Source: Shinella sp. SUS2 (lineage in GTDB: Bacteria > Pseudomonadota > Alphaproteobacteria > Rhizobiales > Rhizobiaceae). From it: DNA of 64,000 nucleotides. Shown in pieces: positions 9,026-17,333 of the stretch. The translations under genes and the position numbers were made by a program. Within the stretch, counting starts at the first letter, position 1. Every line of letters begins with the position of its first letter. Below the pieces are notes generated by a model. The model was not told the DNA's origin. It did no database searches and saw nothing but the letters and a program-made list of their open reading frames with translations. Location: the NCBI RefSeq assembly GCF_001262505.1, contig NZ_KQ410725.1, forward strand, positions 186,001 through 250,000, given 5' to 3'.

Positions 9026-10596
9026 CACTTTGCTCCCGGCGTGTTGAAATTGGCGGAATAGACGTCGCGCTCGTGGCCCTGCCGGTCTTCCGCGATAATC
9101 TGGAAGCCTTCGGCGGCTTCTGCAAGCCGATCCTGCGGCAGGGTGACGAAAACACGCAGCGCCGTCACCTTGTCCGGATCGGCCGGTACATCGACGCTGC
9201 GGCCGTCGGCGCTCTCATGGCCGGCGATCTTCATCGTTGCGCCCGGCATGCCCTCGATCGACACGGTGATGACGCGCGGCTCGGGGATCATGTTGAGCAG
9301 CTTCACCGCATAGCCGTTGCGGATCGAACCGTCCGATTCGACGACGAACTGCGGATTGCGGTCGTGGATGACGTTGAGGTCCAGCCGGTCGCGCGAAAGG
9401 AGCGCGAAGAGCAGCGCAAAGCCGGCCAGCGACCAGACGCCGAAATAAAGCAGCGTGCGCGGGCGGAAAATGATGCGCCAGTCGAAATGCCGGATCTTGC
9501 CGTCGAAGGCGCCGTCGGCACCGCGCACGCGCTTCGGATCGACCGGCTCCGTGCCGCCGGCCGTGGCGAGCGCCATGTTGGCCGAATAGTCCGACAGCGT
9601 CGCATAGGCGATGAGGCCGCGCTCCTTGCCGATCTTGTCCATCACATTGTCGCAGGCATCGATGCACAGCGCGCAGGTGATGCATTCGAGCTGCTGGCCG
9701 TCGCGGATGTCGATGCCCATGGGACAGACGACGACGCAGGCGTTGCAATCGACGCAATCGCCGACGCTCTCGCCGGCGGCGATCGCCTTCTTGGCATGGC
9801 GGGTGCGCGGCTCGCCGCGCCAGTCGTTGTAGGTGACGACCAGCGAACTCTCATCGAGCATCGCCGCCTGGATGCGCGGCCAGGGGCACATATAGGTGCA
9901 GACCTGCTCGCGCATCAGCCCACCGAAAATGTAGGTGGTCGCGGTCAGGATGGCGACGGTGATGTAGGCGACGGGCGGCGCTTTCAGCATCGCGAAATCG
10001 ACGAGCAGCGTCGGCGCATCGGCGAAATAGAAGATCCAGGCGCCACCGGTCGCAACCGCGATCACCAGCCAGACGGCGTGCTTGCTGACACGCTTCCAGA
10101 TCTTGTCGAGCGTCCACGGCCCGGTGTCGAGCTTTATCCGCGCATTGCGGTCACCTTCGATCGCCCGCTCCACGACAAGGAAGAGATCGACCCAGACGGT
10201 CTGCGGACAGGCATAACCGCACCAGGCGCGCCCTACCGCCGAGGTGACGAGAAACAGCCCGAAGCCCGCCATGACGAGCAGACCGGCGACGAAGAAGAAT
10301 TCCTGCGGCCAGATCTCGATGAAAAAGAAATAGAAACGACGGCCGGCCAGGTCGATGAGCACCGCCTGGTCCGGCGCGTGCGGCCCACGATCCCAGCGAA
10401 TCCAGGGTGTCAGGTAATAGATGCCGAGCGTGATCAGCATCACCAGCCACTTGAACTGCCGGAAGCGGCCTTCCGCACGCTTCGGGAAGATCTTCTTGCG
10501 CTTTTCGTAAAGCGGCTTTCGAACCTTCGCCGAATTGACGGGTTCCGCCTCATGGCGCTCGATGGAATTGTAGATCGTCGTGGTATTCTGTTGCAT
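9025..10596 (-). CDS. ccoG: cbb3 oxidase assembly ferredoxin-like membrane protein CcoG/FixG
   Basis: A 523-residue polytopic iron-sulfur protein, thought to reduce copper for cbb3 oxidase assembly. It has several membrane helices, two CxxxC-type sites (CGYAC at 126-130 and CTYMC at 233-237) and a double 4Fe-4S ferredoxin domain with Cys 281, 284, 287, 291 and 305, 308, 311, 315. A C-terminal Ig-like FixG domain follows the last helix. The ATG at 10596 was chosen because it gives a typical N-terminus, although its ribosome site is weak; an ATG at 10653 would sit within the promoter. An FNR/FixK box lies 60 bp upstream. Confidence 0.95.
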   Translation of the reverse strand: MQQNTTTIYNSIERHEAEPVNSAKVRKPLYEKRKKIFPKRAEGRFRQFKWLVMLITLGIYYLTPWIRWDRGPHAPDQAVLIDLAGRRFYFFFIEIWPQEFFFVAGLLVMAGFGLFLVTSAVGRAWCGYACPQTVWVDLFLVVERAIEGDRNARIKLDTGPWTLDKIWKRVSKHAVWLVIAVATGGAWIFYFADAPTLLVDFAMLKAPPVAYITVAILTATTYIFGGLMREQVCTYMCPWPRIQAAMLDESSLVVTYNDWRGEPRTRHAKKAIAAGESVGDCVDCNACVVVCPMGIDIRDGQQLECITCALCIDACDNVMDKIGKERGLIAYATLSDYSANMALATAGGTEPVDPKRVRGADGAFDGKIRHFDWRIIFRPRTLLYFGVWSLAGFALLFALLSRDRLDLNVIHDRNPQFVVESDGSIRNGYAVKLLNMIPEPRVITVSIEGMPGATMKIAGHESADGRSVDVPADPDKVTALRVFVTLPQDRLAEAAEGFQIIAEDRQGHERDVYSANFNTPGAK

Positions 10597-10655
10597 GTCT
10601 GTCGGCCGCACCTGTCGTTGTGCCGGCACAATGACGCCAACGACGGTCTCCATCG

Positions 10656-10669
10656 TTGATCTACGTCAA
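10656..10669 (-). promoter_or_regulatory. FNR/FixK box upstream of ccoG
   Basis: TTGATCTACGTCAA differs by one base from the TTGAT-N4-ATCAA consensus bound by FnrN/FixK proteins. Its centre is about 66 bp upstream of the ccoG start codon, so activation from -41.5 would place the transcript start near 10621. It lies 48 bp before the divergent AraC-type gene, which it could also affect. Confidence 0.85.
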
Positions 10670-10717
10670 GTTTTGGACATAGCAGGGCGTGGCGGGTTGC
10701 CGCACAGAGGACGGACA

Positions 10718-11473
10718 ATGACGGGCACCATCCTGGCCAAGCGCTACGGCGACTACCGCGAATACGCACCTGCGGACGCGCTCTCGGCCGTCATTCGCTG
10801 CGCCTGGATGCATCGTGCGCCTGAAAACCCGCCGGCCGCACGCATTGCTGTCGTGCCGGATGGCTGCGTCGACCTGTTGTGGACGGAACAGGGTTTTCGC
10901 GTTGCCGGGCCTGATCGTACCGCCGCCTTTCCAAAACTCCGGCCGGGCGAGGCGATCCTCGGGTTGCGCCTGCGACCCGGCATCGCCCGCCACCTCTTGC
11001 GCTGCGACCTCGACGCGCTGACCGGCAAGGTCGTGCCCCTTGCCGACATCGGCCTGCACGGGCTGGTCACCCAGCACGAGCGCCTGCTTGCAACTTCTGG
11101 CCCCCGGCAGAGACTGCGGCTGCTCCAGGCGATTTTCGCCACCGGCATGGGAGAAATTCCCGACCTGCGGCCCGATGCAGCGGCCCTGTATGCACTGAGC
11201 GCTCGTCGGCCTCCGGAGGTCATCGCCGCCGAAATCGGCGTGACGACGCGCACGCTCCGGCGCATCAGCGTCGCCGAGTTCGGCTACGGGCCGAAGGCGT
11301 TGGCCCGTATCCTCAGATTGCAGAGCCTGCTCGACCGGGTCGCCGGGCCGGGCACCTCCCTCGCCGGCCTTGCCGCCGACACGGGCTTTGCCGACCAGGC
11401 GCACATGAACCGGGACGTGCTGGCATTGACCAGCCTGACGCCCGGCGAGATCCAGAGGCAGATGCGCGTCTGA
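10718..11473 (+). CDS. AraC-family transcriptional regulator with DUF6597-type N-terminal domain
   Basis: A 251-residue protein. The N-terminal part contains RIAVVPDGCVDLLWTEQGF and GLRLRPGIARHLL, features of the DUF6597 sensor-like domain found in many AraC regulators. The C-terminal third holds an AraC helix-turn-helix pair (VIAAEIGVTTRTLRRISVAE and LAGLAADTGFADQAHMNRDV). The ATG at 10718 has AGAGGA eight bases upstream. The following SRPBCC and VOC genes are in the same direction with short spacing and are its likely partners. The effector is unknown. Confidence 0.85.
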   Translation: MTGTILAKRYGDYREYAPADALSAVIRCAWMHRAPENPPAARIAVVPDGCVDLLWTEQGFRVAGPDRTAAFPKLRPGEAILGLRLRPGIARHLLRCDLDALTGKVVPLADIGLHGLVTQHERLLATSGPRQRLRLLQAIFATGMGEIPDLRPDAAALYALSARRPPEVIAAEIGVTTRTLRRISVAEFGYGPKALARILRLQSLLDRVAGPGTSLAGLAADTGFADQAHMNRDVLALTSLTPGEIQRQMRV

Positions 11474-11537
11474 CATGTCCGTTTTGTTCAAGACTTCGGC
11501 AAGGGACCGCGTATCGTGGCGCCGAATGGAGAAACCG

Positions 11538-11954
11538 ATGACCACCCTGCCCGCTCGTGTCATCCACCGCACCATCCGGTGTGACTGGCGTGCGGTGCAC
11601 GCCTTTGCCGCCCGGCCGGAAAACATGCCGCTCTGGGCCTCGGGCCTTGCCGCCGGGCTGACGCGCGACGGCGAAGACTGGATCGCCGACGGCGGGCCGA
11701 TCGGCGATGTGCGGGTGCGCTTCGCCCCGCCGAACGATTTCGGCATCGTCGACCATCGGGTGACGCTGCCGGACGGGCGGGTGGTGGACAATGCGCTGCG
11801 CGTCGCGCCCAACGGCGATGGCGCGGAGGTGATGTTCCTGTTGCTGCGGCAACCGGATATGGACGACGCAGCCTTCGAGCGGGACGCGGCCCATGTGGCG
11901 CGTGATCTCGAAACGCTGGCGAGACTGATGGAAGAAAAGGACGGACAGGAATGA
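11538..11954 (+). CDS. SRPBCC-like (polyketide cyclase/START fold) small protein
   Basis: A 138-residue protein of the SRPBCC type by its opening, RVIHRTIRCDWRAVHAFAAR followed by PENMPLWASGL, where a single domain forms a hydrophobic pocket. No catalytic residues can be named. ATG 11538 is preceded by GGAG seven bases away; in-frame ATGs at 11475 and 11526 are less well placed. It overlaps the VOC gene by 4 bp, so the two are co-translated. Often such AraC, SRPBCC and VOC trios occur together in rhizobia; a specific job is not known to me. Confidence 0.72.
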   Translation: MTTLPARVIHRTIRCDWRAVHAFAARPENMPLWASGLAAGLTRDGEDWIADGGPIGDVRVRFAPPNDFGIVDHRVTLPDGRVVDNALRVAPNGDGAEVMFLLLRQPDMDDAAFERDAAHVARDLETLARLMEEKDGQE

Positions 11955-12307
11955 GCACCAGAGGCGCAGATCGCAAGATCGACTACGTCGAGTTCAACGT
12001 CGCGGATATCGCGGCAAGCAAGGCCTTCTACGGCGCGGCCTTCGGCTGGACCTTTACCGACTACGGCCCGCAGTACTGCGAGTTCCAGGACGGCCGCCTC
12101 ACCGGCGGCTTCACGACGCTTGCCCCGGTCAGCGCCAAGGGCGGCCCGCTCGTCATCCTCTTTGCCGATGCGCTGGAAGAGGTGTTGGCACGGGTGACGG
12201 CGGCGGGCGGAGCGATCGTCAAGCCGATCTTCGACTTTCCCGGCGGCCGGCGCTTCCAGTTCACCGACCCCGACGGCTACGAGCTCGCGGTCTGGTCCGA
12301 CCAGTGA
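11951..12307 (+). CDS. VOC-family (glyoxalase/bleomycin-resistance-like) protein
   Basis: A 118-residue single VOC domain: KIDYVEFNVADIAASKAFY at the start, FGWTFTDYGP, then the C-terminal FQFTDPDGYELAVWSDQ with a conserved acid for metal binding. VOC proteins include glyoxalases, dioxygenases and binding proteins, and this one cannot be narrowed further. Start ATG overlaps the stop of the preceding gene by 4 bp. A terminator lies about 90 bp downstream. Confidence 0.85.
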   Translation: MSTRGADRKIDYVEFNVADIAASKAFYGAAFGWTFTDYGPQYCEFQDGRLTGGFTTLAPVSAKGGPLVILFADALEEVLARVTAAGGAIVKPIFDFPGGRRFQFTDPDGYELAVWSDQ

Positions 12308-12393
12308 TTTGCCTGCCGTAACGTCAATGTGAACGGCCGGATGCCTTTTACCGAAGGAATTCAGGTTTTCTCAATAAGACGCTCCTAGTCAGG

Positions 12394-12423
12394 GCCCGCG
12401 ATCAATACGGACGCGGGCTTTTT
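12394..12423 (+). terminator. Intrinsic terminator directly before the GGDEF gene start
   Basis: GCCCGCG at 12394-12400 pairs with CGCGGGC at 12412-12418 across an 11-base loop and is followed by five Ts at 12419-12423. The ATG of the next gene is at 12426. It should stop transcripts of the AraC/SRPBCC/VOC unit and may act as an attenuator for the GGDEF gene. Confidence 0.8.
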
Positions 12424-12425
12424 CC

Positions 12426-13163
12426 ATGTACAAAATCCTCGGCAAGGCATTGGCGGTCGGCATTCTCTCGACGCTGGCATCCCTTGCCATCAGCTTCGCC
12501 TTCGTGCCGCTCATGGGCGGCCAGGTCGCGGGCGCCGGCCTCGTCATGACCATCGTCTGTCCGATCGCCATCTCCATTCCCGTCTCGATCCTGCATTTTT
12601 ACCAGGCGGACCGGCTGCGCGCCGCCAATGCCGCCCTCGCCAGTGCAAAGGACCAGCTTGCCGAGGCCTATGCCCGCCTGAAACACCAGGCGCAGCGCGA
12701 CGCGCTGACGGGCGTGCTCAACCGCGCGACCTTTCTGGCCGAACTTGAAACCCGCAGCCGCAATGGCCACTCCGGCGGCCTGCTCTTCCTCGACCTCGAC
12801 CACTTCAAGTCCGTCAACGACCGCTTCGGCCACGCCGCGGGCGACGAGGCGCTGCGCCTCGTCGGGGCGCTTTTGGGCAAGCTTGCGGAGAAGGACGACC
12901 TCATCGGCCGGCTGGGCGGCGAGGAGTTCGCTGTCTTCCTCGACGCCGCCTCGCCCGACCACATGCTGGGCCATTCCCAGACGATCCGCGAGGCGGTGGA
13001 GGCAATCGACCTCCGCGCGCCGTCAGGTATGCGCATCGCGCTCGGCATCAGCATCGGCGTCTTCCACTGCGCGCCGCGTTTTGATCCGGTCGAGGCGCTC
13101 GCCGCCTCCGATCGCAACCTCTACCGGGCAAAATCGATGGGCCGGAACACGGTCGTCGCCTGA
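12426..13163 (+). CDS. Membrane-anchored GGDEF diguanylate cyclase
   Basis: A 245-residue protein predicted to make cyclic di-GMP from two GTP. Two N-terminal helices (about residues 7-29 and 37-58) anchor it, a short coiled coil (residues 60-90) follows, and the GGDEF domain carries the active-site signature GGEEF at 164-168 plus DLDHFKSVNDRFGH. The allosteric inhibitory RxxD site is degenerate, with Glu155 where Arg is expected, so product inhibition is probably lost. The ATG at 12426 lies two bases after a terminator T tract and has no ribosome site, which is odd; a leaderless transcript or a later start are alternatives. Confidence 0.85.
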   Translation: MYKILGKALAVGILSTLASLAISFAFVPLMGGQVAGAGLVMTIVCPIAISIPVSILHFYQADRLRAANAALASAKDQLAEAYARLKHQAQRDALTGVLNRATFLAELETRSRNGHSGGLLFLDLDHFKSVNDRFGHAAGDEALRLVGALLGKLAEKDDLIGRLGGEEFAVFLDAASPDHMLGHSQTIREAVEAIDLRAPSGMRIALGISIGVFHCAPRFDPVEALAASDRNLYRAKSMGRNTVVA

Positions 13164-13192
13164 AGGCTGTTCCGCCGGGCAAGCTCCTGACC

Positions 13193-13220
13193 AAAAAAAG
13201 GCCGCGGAAACCGCGGCCTT
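13193..13220 (-). terminator. Intrinsic terminator of the ccoNOQP operon
   Basis: On the minus strand AAGGCCGCGG (13220-13211) pairs with CCGCGGCCTT (13208-13199 region) and is followed by seven Ts. It sits 22 bp after the ccoP stop and between convergent ccoP and GGDEF genes. Confidence 0.92.
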
Positions 13221-13242
13221 CGTCGTTTGGTGATCCTGGCGC

Positions 13243-14106
13243 CTACTCGCCCCCGCCCAGCGAGTGTACGAAGACGGCAAGCTGCTTGATGGACGGATCG
13301 CCGAGACGGGGAAGCCAGGCGGGCATGACACCATGTTTCGGCGCACGCACCTGCTGGGCGATGGCGGCCTCGCCCTCGCCCTTCAGCCAGATGGCGTCGG
13401 CAAGGTCGGGGGCGCCCATTTCACGGTTGCCCTTGGCGTCCTCACCGTGGCAGGCCGCGCAGTTGTCGGCGAAGATCTGCTTGCCGGGTTCCACGAGGCC
13501 GGCATCCGACGGCGTGCCCGTCAGGCTGACCACATAGGCCGCGACCTGCTTGATCTCCTCCGGCTGGAGGATTTCGCCATAGGCCGGCATATCCGAGATG
13601 CGGGTCTCGTCGTCGCCCGGATGGCGGATGCCATGGGCGATCGTCTGGTAGATGTCGTCCACCGTGCCGCCCCAGACCCAGTCGTCGTCGTTGAGGTTGG
13701 GGAAACCCGCGGCACCGGCCGCGCCCGAACCATGGCACTGGGCGCAATTGACCTTGAAGGCCGAGGCGCCGCCGGCAATCGCAAACTGCGAGAGCTGCGG
13801 ATCGGCCATGATCTCCTGCAGCGACGATTTCGCGATGCGGTCGACCATGCCGGCCTGCGCCTGTTTTGCCTCGGAAAGTTCGATGGCAACATTGGCGCGG
13901 CTCGACCAGCCGAGCATGCCGGTCGTGGCATCGGAGATCAGCGGCCAGGCCGGAAAGGCGATCGTATAGCCGATCGCCCAGACGATCGTCGCGTAGAACG
14001 ACCAGACCCACCAGCGTGGCATCGGGTTGTTCAATTCACGGATGCCGTCCCATTCGTGGCCGGTGGTTTCGACGCCCGAGATTTCGTCAATATGCTTCTC
14101 GGCCAT
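13243..14106 (-). CDS. ccoP: cbb3 cytochrome oxidase subunit III, dihaem cytochrome c CcoP
   Basis: A 287-residue membrane-anchored dihaem cytochrome that passes electrons to CcoO/CcoN. The N-terminus has the FixP motif HEWDGIRELNNPMPRWW followed by one membrane helix (about 32-54). Two haem-binding sites, CAQCH (near residue 124) and CAACH (near residue 217), with Met ligands in DMPAY and GVMPAW. The start codon is 2 bp from the ccoQ stop codon region, and a terminator follows the gene. Fourth gene of ccoNOQP. Confidence 0.96.
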   Translation of the reverse strand: MAEKHIDEISGVETTGHEWDGIRELNNPMPRWWVWSFYATIVWAIGYTIAFPAWPLISDATTGMLGWSSRANVAIELSEAKQAQAGMVDRIAKSSLQEIMADPQLSQFAIAGGASAFKVNCAQCHGSGAAGAAGFPNLNDDDWVWGGTVDDIYQTIAHGIRHPGDDETRISDMPAYGEILQPEEIKQVAAYVVSLTGTPSDAGLVEPGKQIFADNCAACHGEDAKGNREMGAPDLADAIWLKGEGEAAIAQQVRAPKHGVMPAWLPRLGDPSIKQLAVFVHSLGGGE

Positions 14107-14108
14107 GA

Positions 14109-14261
14109 TCAGTCCTCCTTGAGAGGGATTTCAGCGGCCCGTTCGGCGGCCTTGCGGGCGCCGGGGCGAAGGGTGAAGGCGACGACGGCGAGGAAGAACA
14201 GCGTCATGGCGAGCAGTCCCCAGCTGTCGGCGAAGTGCCGCATGGCGGTGTAGGTTTCCAT
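14109..14261 (-). CDS. ccoQ: cbb3 oxidase subunit IV CcoQ/FixQ
   Basis: A 50-residue single-helix protein: METYTAMRHFADSWGLLAMT, then LFFLAVVAFTLRPG and a charged tail. Size, the one helix and the RPG motif after it are typical of CcoQ, which stabilises the oxidase. It lies between ccoO and ccoP, with GGAGGAAGCCC before the ATG. Confidence 0.94.
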   Translation of the reverse strand: METYTAMRHFADSWGLLAMTLFFLAVVAFTLRPGARKAAERAAEIPLKED

Positions 14262-14272
14262 GGGCTTCCTCC

Positions 14273-15004
14273 TCAGCGGTAGCCGCTGGCATCGTCATAG
14301 GTGGAGAAGTCCACCAGCGTGCCGAGCATCTGCAGATAGGCGACGAGCGCATCCATTTCGGTAAGCTTGGCCGGGTCGCCATCGAAATCGCCGAGCTTGG
14401 CCTTCGGATAGCGGGCCTCGATGCCCGACGTGTCGGCATTCGGGTCGGCCTGCGCCTTGATGTCGGCGGCAGCGTTGGCGATCATCTCGTCGCTGTACGG
14501 CACGCCCACGGCGCGGTTGGCCTCAAGATGCATCGAGACGTTCCTCACCTCCAGCGGCGTTTCCTTGAGGAAGGAATAGCTCGGCATGACCGATTCCGGC
14601 ACGACCGAGCGCGGCTCGATCAGGTGCTGGACGTGCCATTCGTTCGAATAGCGGTCGCCGACGCGGGCAAGGTCCGGACCGGTACGCTTGGAACCCCACT
14701 GGAACGGATGGTCGTACATCGATTCCGCCGCCAGCGAATAATGCCCGTAGCGCTCCACCTCGTCGCGGAACGGACGGATCATCTGGCTGTGGCAGGTGTA
14801 ACAGCCCTCGCGGACATAGATGTCCCGGCCGGCGAGCTCCAGCGGCGAATAAGGCCGCATGCCCTCCACCTTCTCGATGGTGTTTTCCAGGTAGAACAGC
14901 GGGGCGATCTCGACGATGCCGCCGATGGTGACCACGAAGAGCGAGCCGACGAGGAGAAGCGTCGCGTTGCGCTCGAGGATCGCGTGTTTGTCAAGAATGG
15001 ACAT
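14273..15004 (-). CDS. ccoO: cbb3 oxidase subunit II, monohaem cytochrome c CcoO
   Basis: A 243-residue membrane-anchored monohaem cytochrome c. One helix (about 13-36) is followed by [20 protein letters not shown], the haem site CYTCH of the FixO family. ATG at 15004 follows GGAGGGACCCG; an in-frame ATG at 15046 would overlap ccoN's end and is less likely. Ten bases separate it from the ccoN stop. Confidence 0.96.
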   Translation of the reverse strand: MSILDKHAILERNATLLLVGSLFVVTIGGIVEIAPLFYLENTIEKVEGMRPYSPLELAGRDIYVREGCYTCHSQMIRPFRDEVERYGHYSLAAESMYDHPFQWGSKRTGPDLARVGDRYSNEWHVQHLIEPRSVVPESVMPSYSFLKETPLEVRNVSMHLEANRAVGVPYSDEMIANAAADIKAQADPNADTSGIEARYPKAKLGDFDGDPAKLTEMDALVAYLQMLGTLVDFSTYDDASGYR

Positions 15005-15014
15005 CGGGTCCCTC

Positions 15015-16637
15015 CTATTCGGCCGGCTGCAGCTTCGGCGCGGCACCCGGGATCGGGGCCTCGTCGCGCTGGTAACCGAGGATTGTCATGGTCACGTTGT
15101 AGGCCATGATGAGTGCGCCCAGCAGGAACAGCCCGCCGCCGGCGGCACGCAGCACGTAGTAGGGGAACATGGCGGCGATCGTTTCGGCGAACGAGTAGAC
15201 CAGGAAGCCCTGCTCGTCGTATTCGCGCCACATCAGGCCCTGCTGGATGCCGGCGACCCACATGACAGCGGCGTAGACGACGATGCCGAGGGTTGCGAGC
15301 CAGAAGTGCCAGTTGACCATGCGGATCGAGTAGAGCCGCTCGCGCTTCCACAGCTTCGGAACGAGGAAGTAGATCGCGCCGAAGGTGATGAGGCCGTTCC
15401 AGCCGAGCGCGCCCGAATGCACGTGGCCGATGGTCCAGTCCGTGTAGTGGCTGAGCGAGTTGACCGACTTGATCGACATCATCGGGCCTTCGAAGGTCGC
15501 CATGCCGTAGAAGGCGACGGCCATGACCATCATGCGCACGATCGGATCGGTGCGGATCTTGTCCCAGGCGCCCGAGAGCGTCATCAGGCCGTTGATCATG
15601 CCGCCCCAGGAGGGCATCCAGAGCATGATCGAGAAGACCATGCCGAGCGTCTGCGCCCAGTCCGGCAGCGCCGTATAGTGCAGGTGGTGCGGGCCGGCCC
15701 AGATATACATGAAGATCAGGGCCCAGAAGTGGATGATCGACAGGCGGTAGGAATAGACCGGACGGTTCACCTGCTTCGGGATGAAGTAGTACATCATGCC
15801 GAGGAAGCCGGCCGTCAGGAAGAAGCCCACGGCGTTGTGGCCGTACCACCACTGCGTCAGCGCATCCTGCACGCCGGAGAAGGCCGAGTAGCTCTTCACG
15901 CCGAGGAACGAGACCGGGACAGCCAGGTTGTTGACGATGTGCAGCATGGCGATCGTCACGATGAACGACAGGAAGAACCAGTTCGCCACATAGATATGCG
16001 GCTCCTTGCGCGTCATGATCGTGCCGAGGAAGGCGATCAGATAGGCGACCCAGACGATGGTGAGCCAGATATCGACATACCATTCCGGCTCGGCATATTC
16101 CCGGCTCTGCGTGATGCCGAGCAGGTAGCCGGTGGCGGCCATGACGATGAAGAGCTGGTACCCCCAGAACACGAACCAGCCGAGATTGCCGCCGAAGAGG
16201 CGGGCACGCGACGTGCGCTGCACCACGTAGAAGGAGGTCGCAATCAGCGCATTGCCACCAAAAGCGAAGACCACCGCGGATGTGTGCAGCGGGCGCGTGC
16301 GGCCGAAATTCAGCCAGGGCTCGATGTTGAGGTCGGGGAAGGCCAGCTGCAGCGCCACGACGACGCCGACCAGGAAGCCGACGACGCCCCAGAACACCGT
16401 CGCGATGACGCCGTACTTGACGACCTCGTCGAAGTAGCCCTCGTCGTCCTGCGAGGACTTGACCGCGACAGCCGGCGCGAAAGAGATGCGCCGGATCATG
16501 AAGAGCGTGCTGGCGAGCAGCACGAAGAAGAGAACCCACATGTGGGCCTCGAAGAACCTGTCCTGAGCAAAGGCTGCGCCGAGCAGCGCGATGAACGCCC
16601 CCACGGCCAGGACGATCGTTTCCGTTACATATTTCAT
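15015..16637 (-). CDS. ccoN: cbb3 cytochrome oxidase catalytic subunit I CcoN
   Basis: The 540-residue haem-copper subunit reducing oxygen to water while pumping protons, used at very low oxygen. Recognisable ligand regions are [17 protein letters not shown] (low-spin haem His), [18 protein letters not shown] (CuB His), [13 protein letters not shown] (His pair) and [16 protein letters not shown] (haem ligands). At least twelve hydrophobic helices are visible. ATG 16637 has GGGGGA eight bases before it; an upstream in-frame ATG at 16646 overlaps that ribosome site. An FNR box is 104 bp upstream. Confidence 0.97.
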   Translation of the reverse strand: MKYVTETIVLAVGAFIALLGAAFAQDRFFEAHMWVLFFVLLASTLFMIRRISFAPAVAVKSSQDDEGYFDEVVKYGVIATVFWGVVGFLVGVVVALQLAFPDLNIEPWLNFGRTRPLHTSAVVFAFGGNALIATSFYVVQRTSRARLFGGNLGWFVFWGYQLFIVMAATGYLLGITQSREYAEPEWYVDIWLTIVWVAYLIAFLGTIMTRKEPHIYVANWFFLSFIVTIAMLHIVNNLAVPVSFLGVKSYSAFSGVQDALTQWWYGHNAVGFFLTAGFLGMMYYFIPKQVNRPVYSYRLSIIHFWALIFMYIWAGPHHLHYTALPDWAQTLGMVFSIMLWMPSWGGMINGLMTLSGAWDKIRTDPIVRMMVMAVAFYGMATFEGPMMSIKSVNSLSHYTDWTIGHVHSGALGWNGLITFGAIYFLVPKLWKRERLYSIRMVNWHFWLATLGIVVYAAVMWVAGIQQGLMWREYDEQGFLVYSFAETIAAMFPYYVLRAAGGGLFLLGALIMAYNVTMTILGYQRDEAPIPGAAPKLQPAE

Positions 16638-16740
16638 CGTTGGCATCCCCCAACTCGTCAATTTCCCGCAAACACCGGTTCCCTCGCGGAATCGGCCCTT
16701 GCGCTCGACTGAGCCTTCGCAGATGCGGCCGGAAGCATCC

Positions 16741-16754
16741 TTGACATGGATCAA
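16741..16754 (-). promoter_or_regulatory. FNR/FixK box upstream of ccoN
   Basis: TTGACATGGATCAA differs by one base from the FNR/FixK consensus. Its centre is about 110 bp before the ccoN start and about 99 bp before the divergent hemerythrin gene, so it may activate ccoNOQP and perhaps both directions. Confidence 0.85.
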
Positions 16755-16846
16755 GGCGAAGCGCGGTTGCCAGCGGCATCAAGGGACAGGTTGACGCAGC
16801 CGCGCGTCGAAACGCTCGCGGCACTCTCGAACCGAGGGAACACGAC

Positions 16847-17329
16847 ATGACAGACTATACAGGGATCGCCCGGCTGCTTTCGGATACCCCGACGGACGCC
16901 GTTTCACTGGACTGGCTGAAAAAGGCCCATAGCGCGCAACTGACACTCTGCGAAGCGCTGGAGGATATCGCCGACAGCCTGCCGGCAAACGTCAACCGGC
17001 AGAAGTGCATGTATGCGGCCAAATCGCTGATGCCGCTGGTGAACGGCATCCACCGCTACGAGGAAGAGGCGGTGTTTCCGCTCCTGGAGCGTAAGGCCTC
17101 CGGCGACCGGGAGCTGATCGATTCCATTGCCCGGCTGAAGTTCGAGCATGTCGAGGACGAGTGCTTTGCGGAAGAGCTGACCGATACGCTGAACCGGCTC
17201 GGCAGCGGCGATGACACCGTGAACGCGGAAACCGCGGGCTACATGCTCCGCGGCTTCTTCGAATCGATCCGGCGCCACATCGCCTTCGAGCAGCAGTTCA
17301 TGCTGCGGGGCACCGGCCTTTCCTCCTGA
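16847..17329 (+). CDS. Hemerythrin-like HHE-domain protein
   Basis: A 160-residue four-helix-bundle protein expected to bind a di-iron centre and to sense or carry oxygen or nitric oxide, or buffer iron. Candidate ligands are His28, His69 with Glu73 in HRYEEE, His101 with Glu103 in EHVEDE, and His144 in RRHIAFE. Helix-forming character and length fit the family. It is divergent from ccoN across a single FNR box, so microaerobic expression is likely. It converges with a PAS-domain gene 4 bp away. Confidence 0.85.
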   Translation: MTDYTGIARLLSDTPTDAVSLDWLKKAHSAQLTLCEALEDIADSLPANVNRQKCMYAAKSLMPLVNGIHRYEEEAVFPLLERKASGDRELIDSIARLKFEHVEDECFAEELTDTLNRLGSGDDTVNAETAGYMLRGFFESIRRHIAFEQQFMLRGTGLSS

Positions 17330-17333
17330 CCGC

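Noticed and set aside
14779..16848. 689-codon minus-strand frame overlapping ccoN and ccoO
   Set aside because: It is a shifted frame of ccoN with Arg-rich composition; ccoN itself has the catalytic His ligands.
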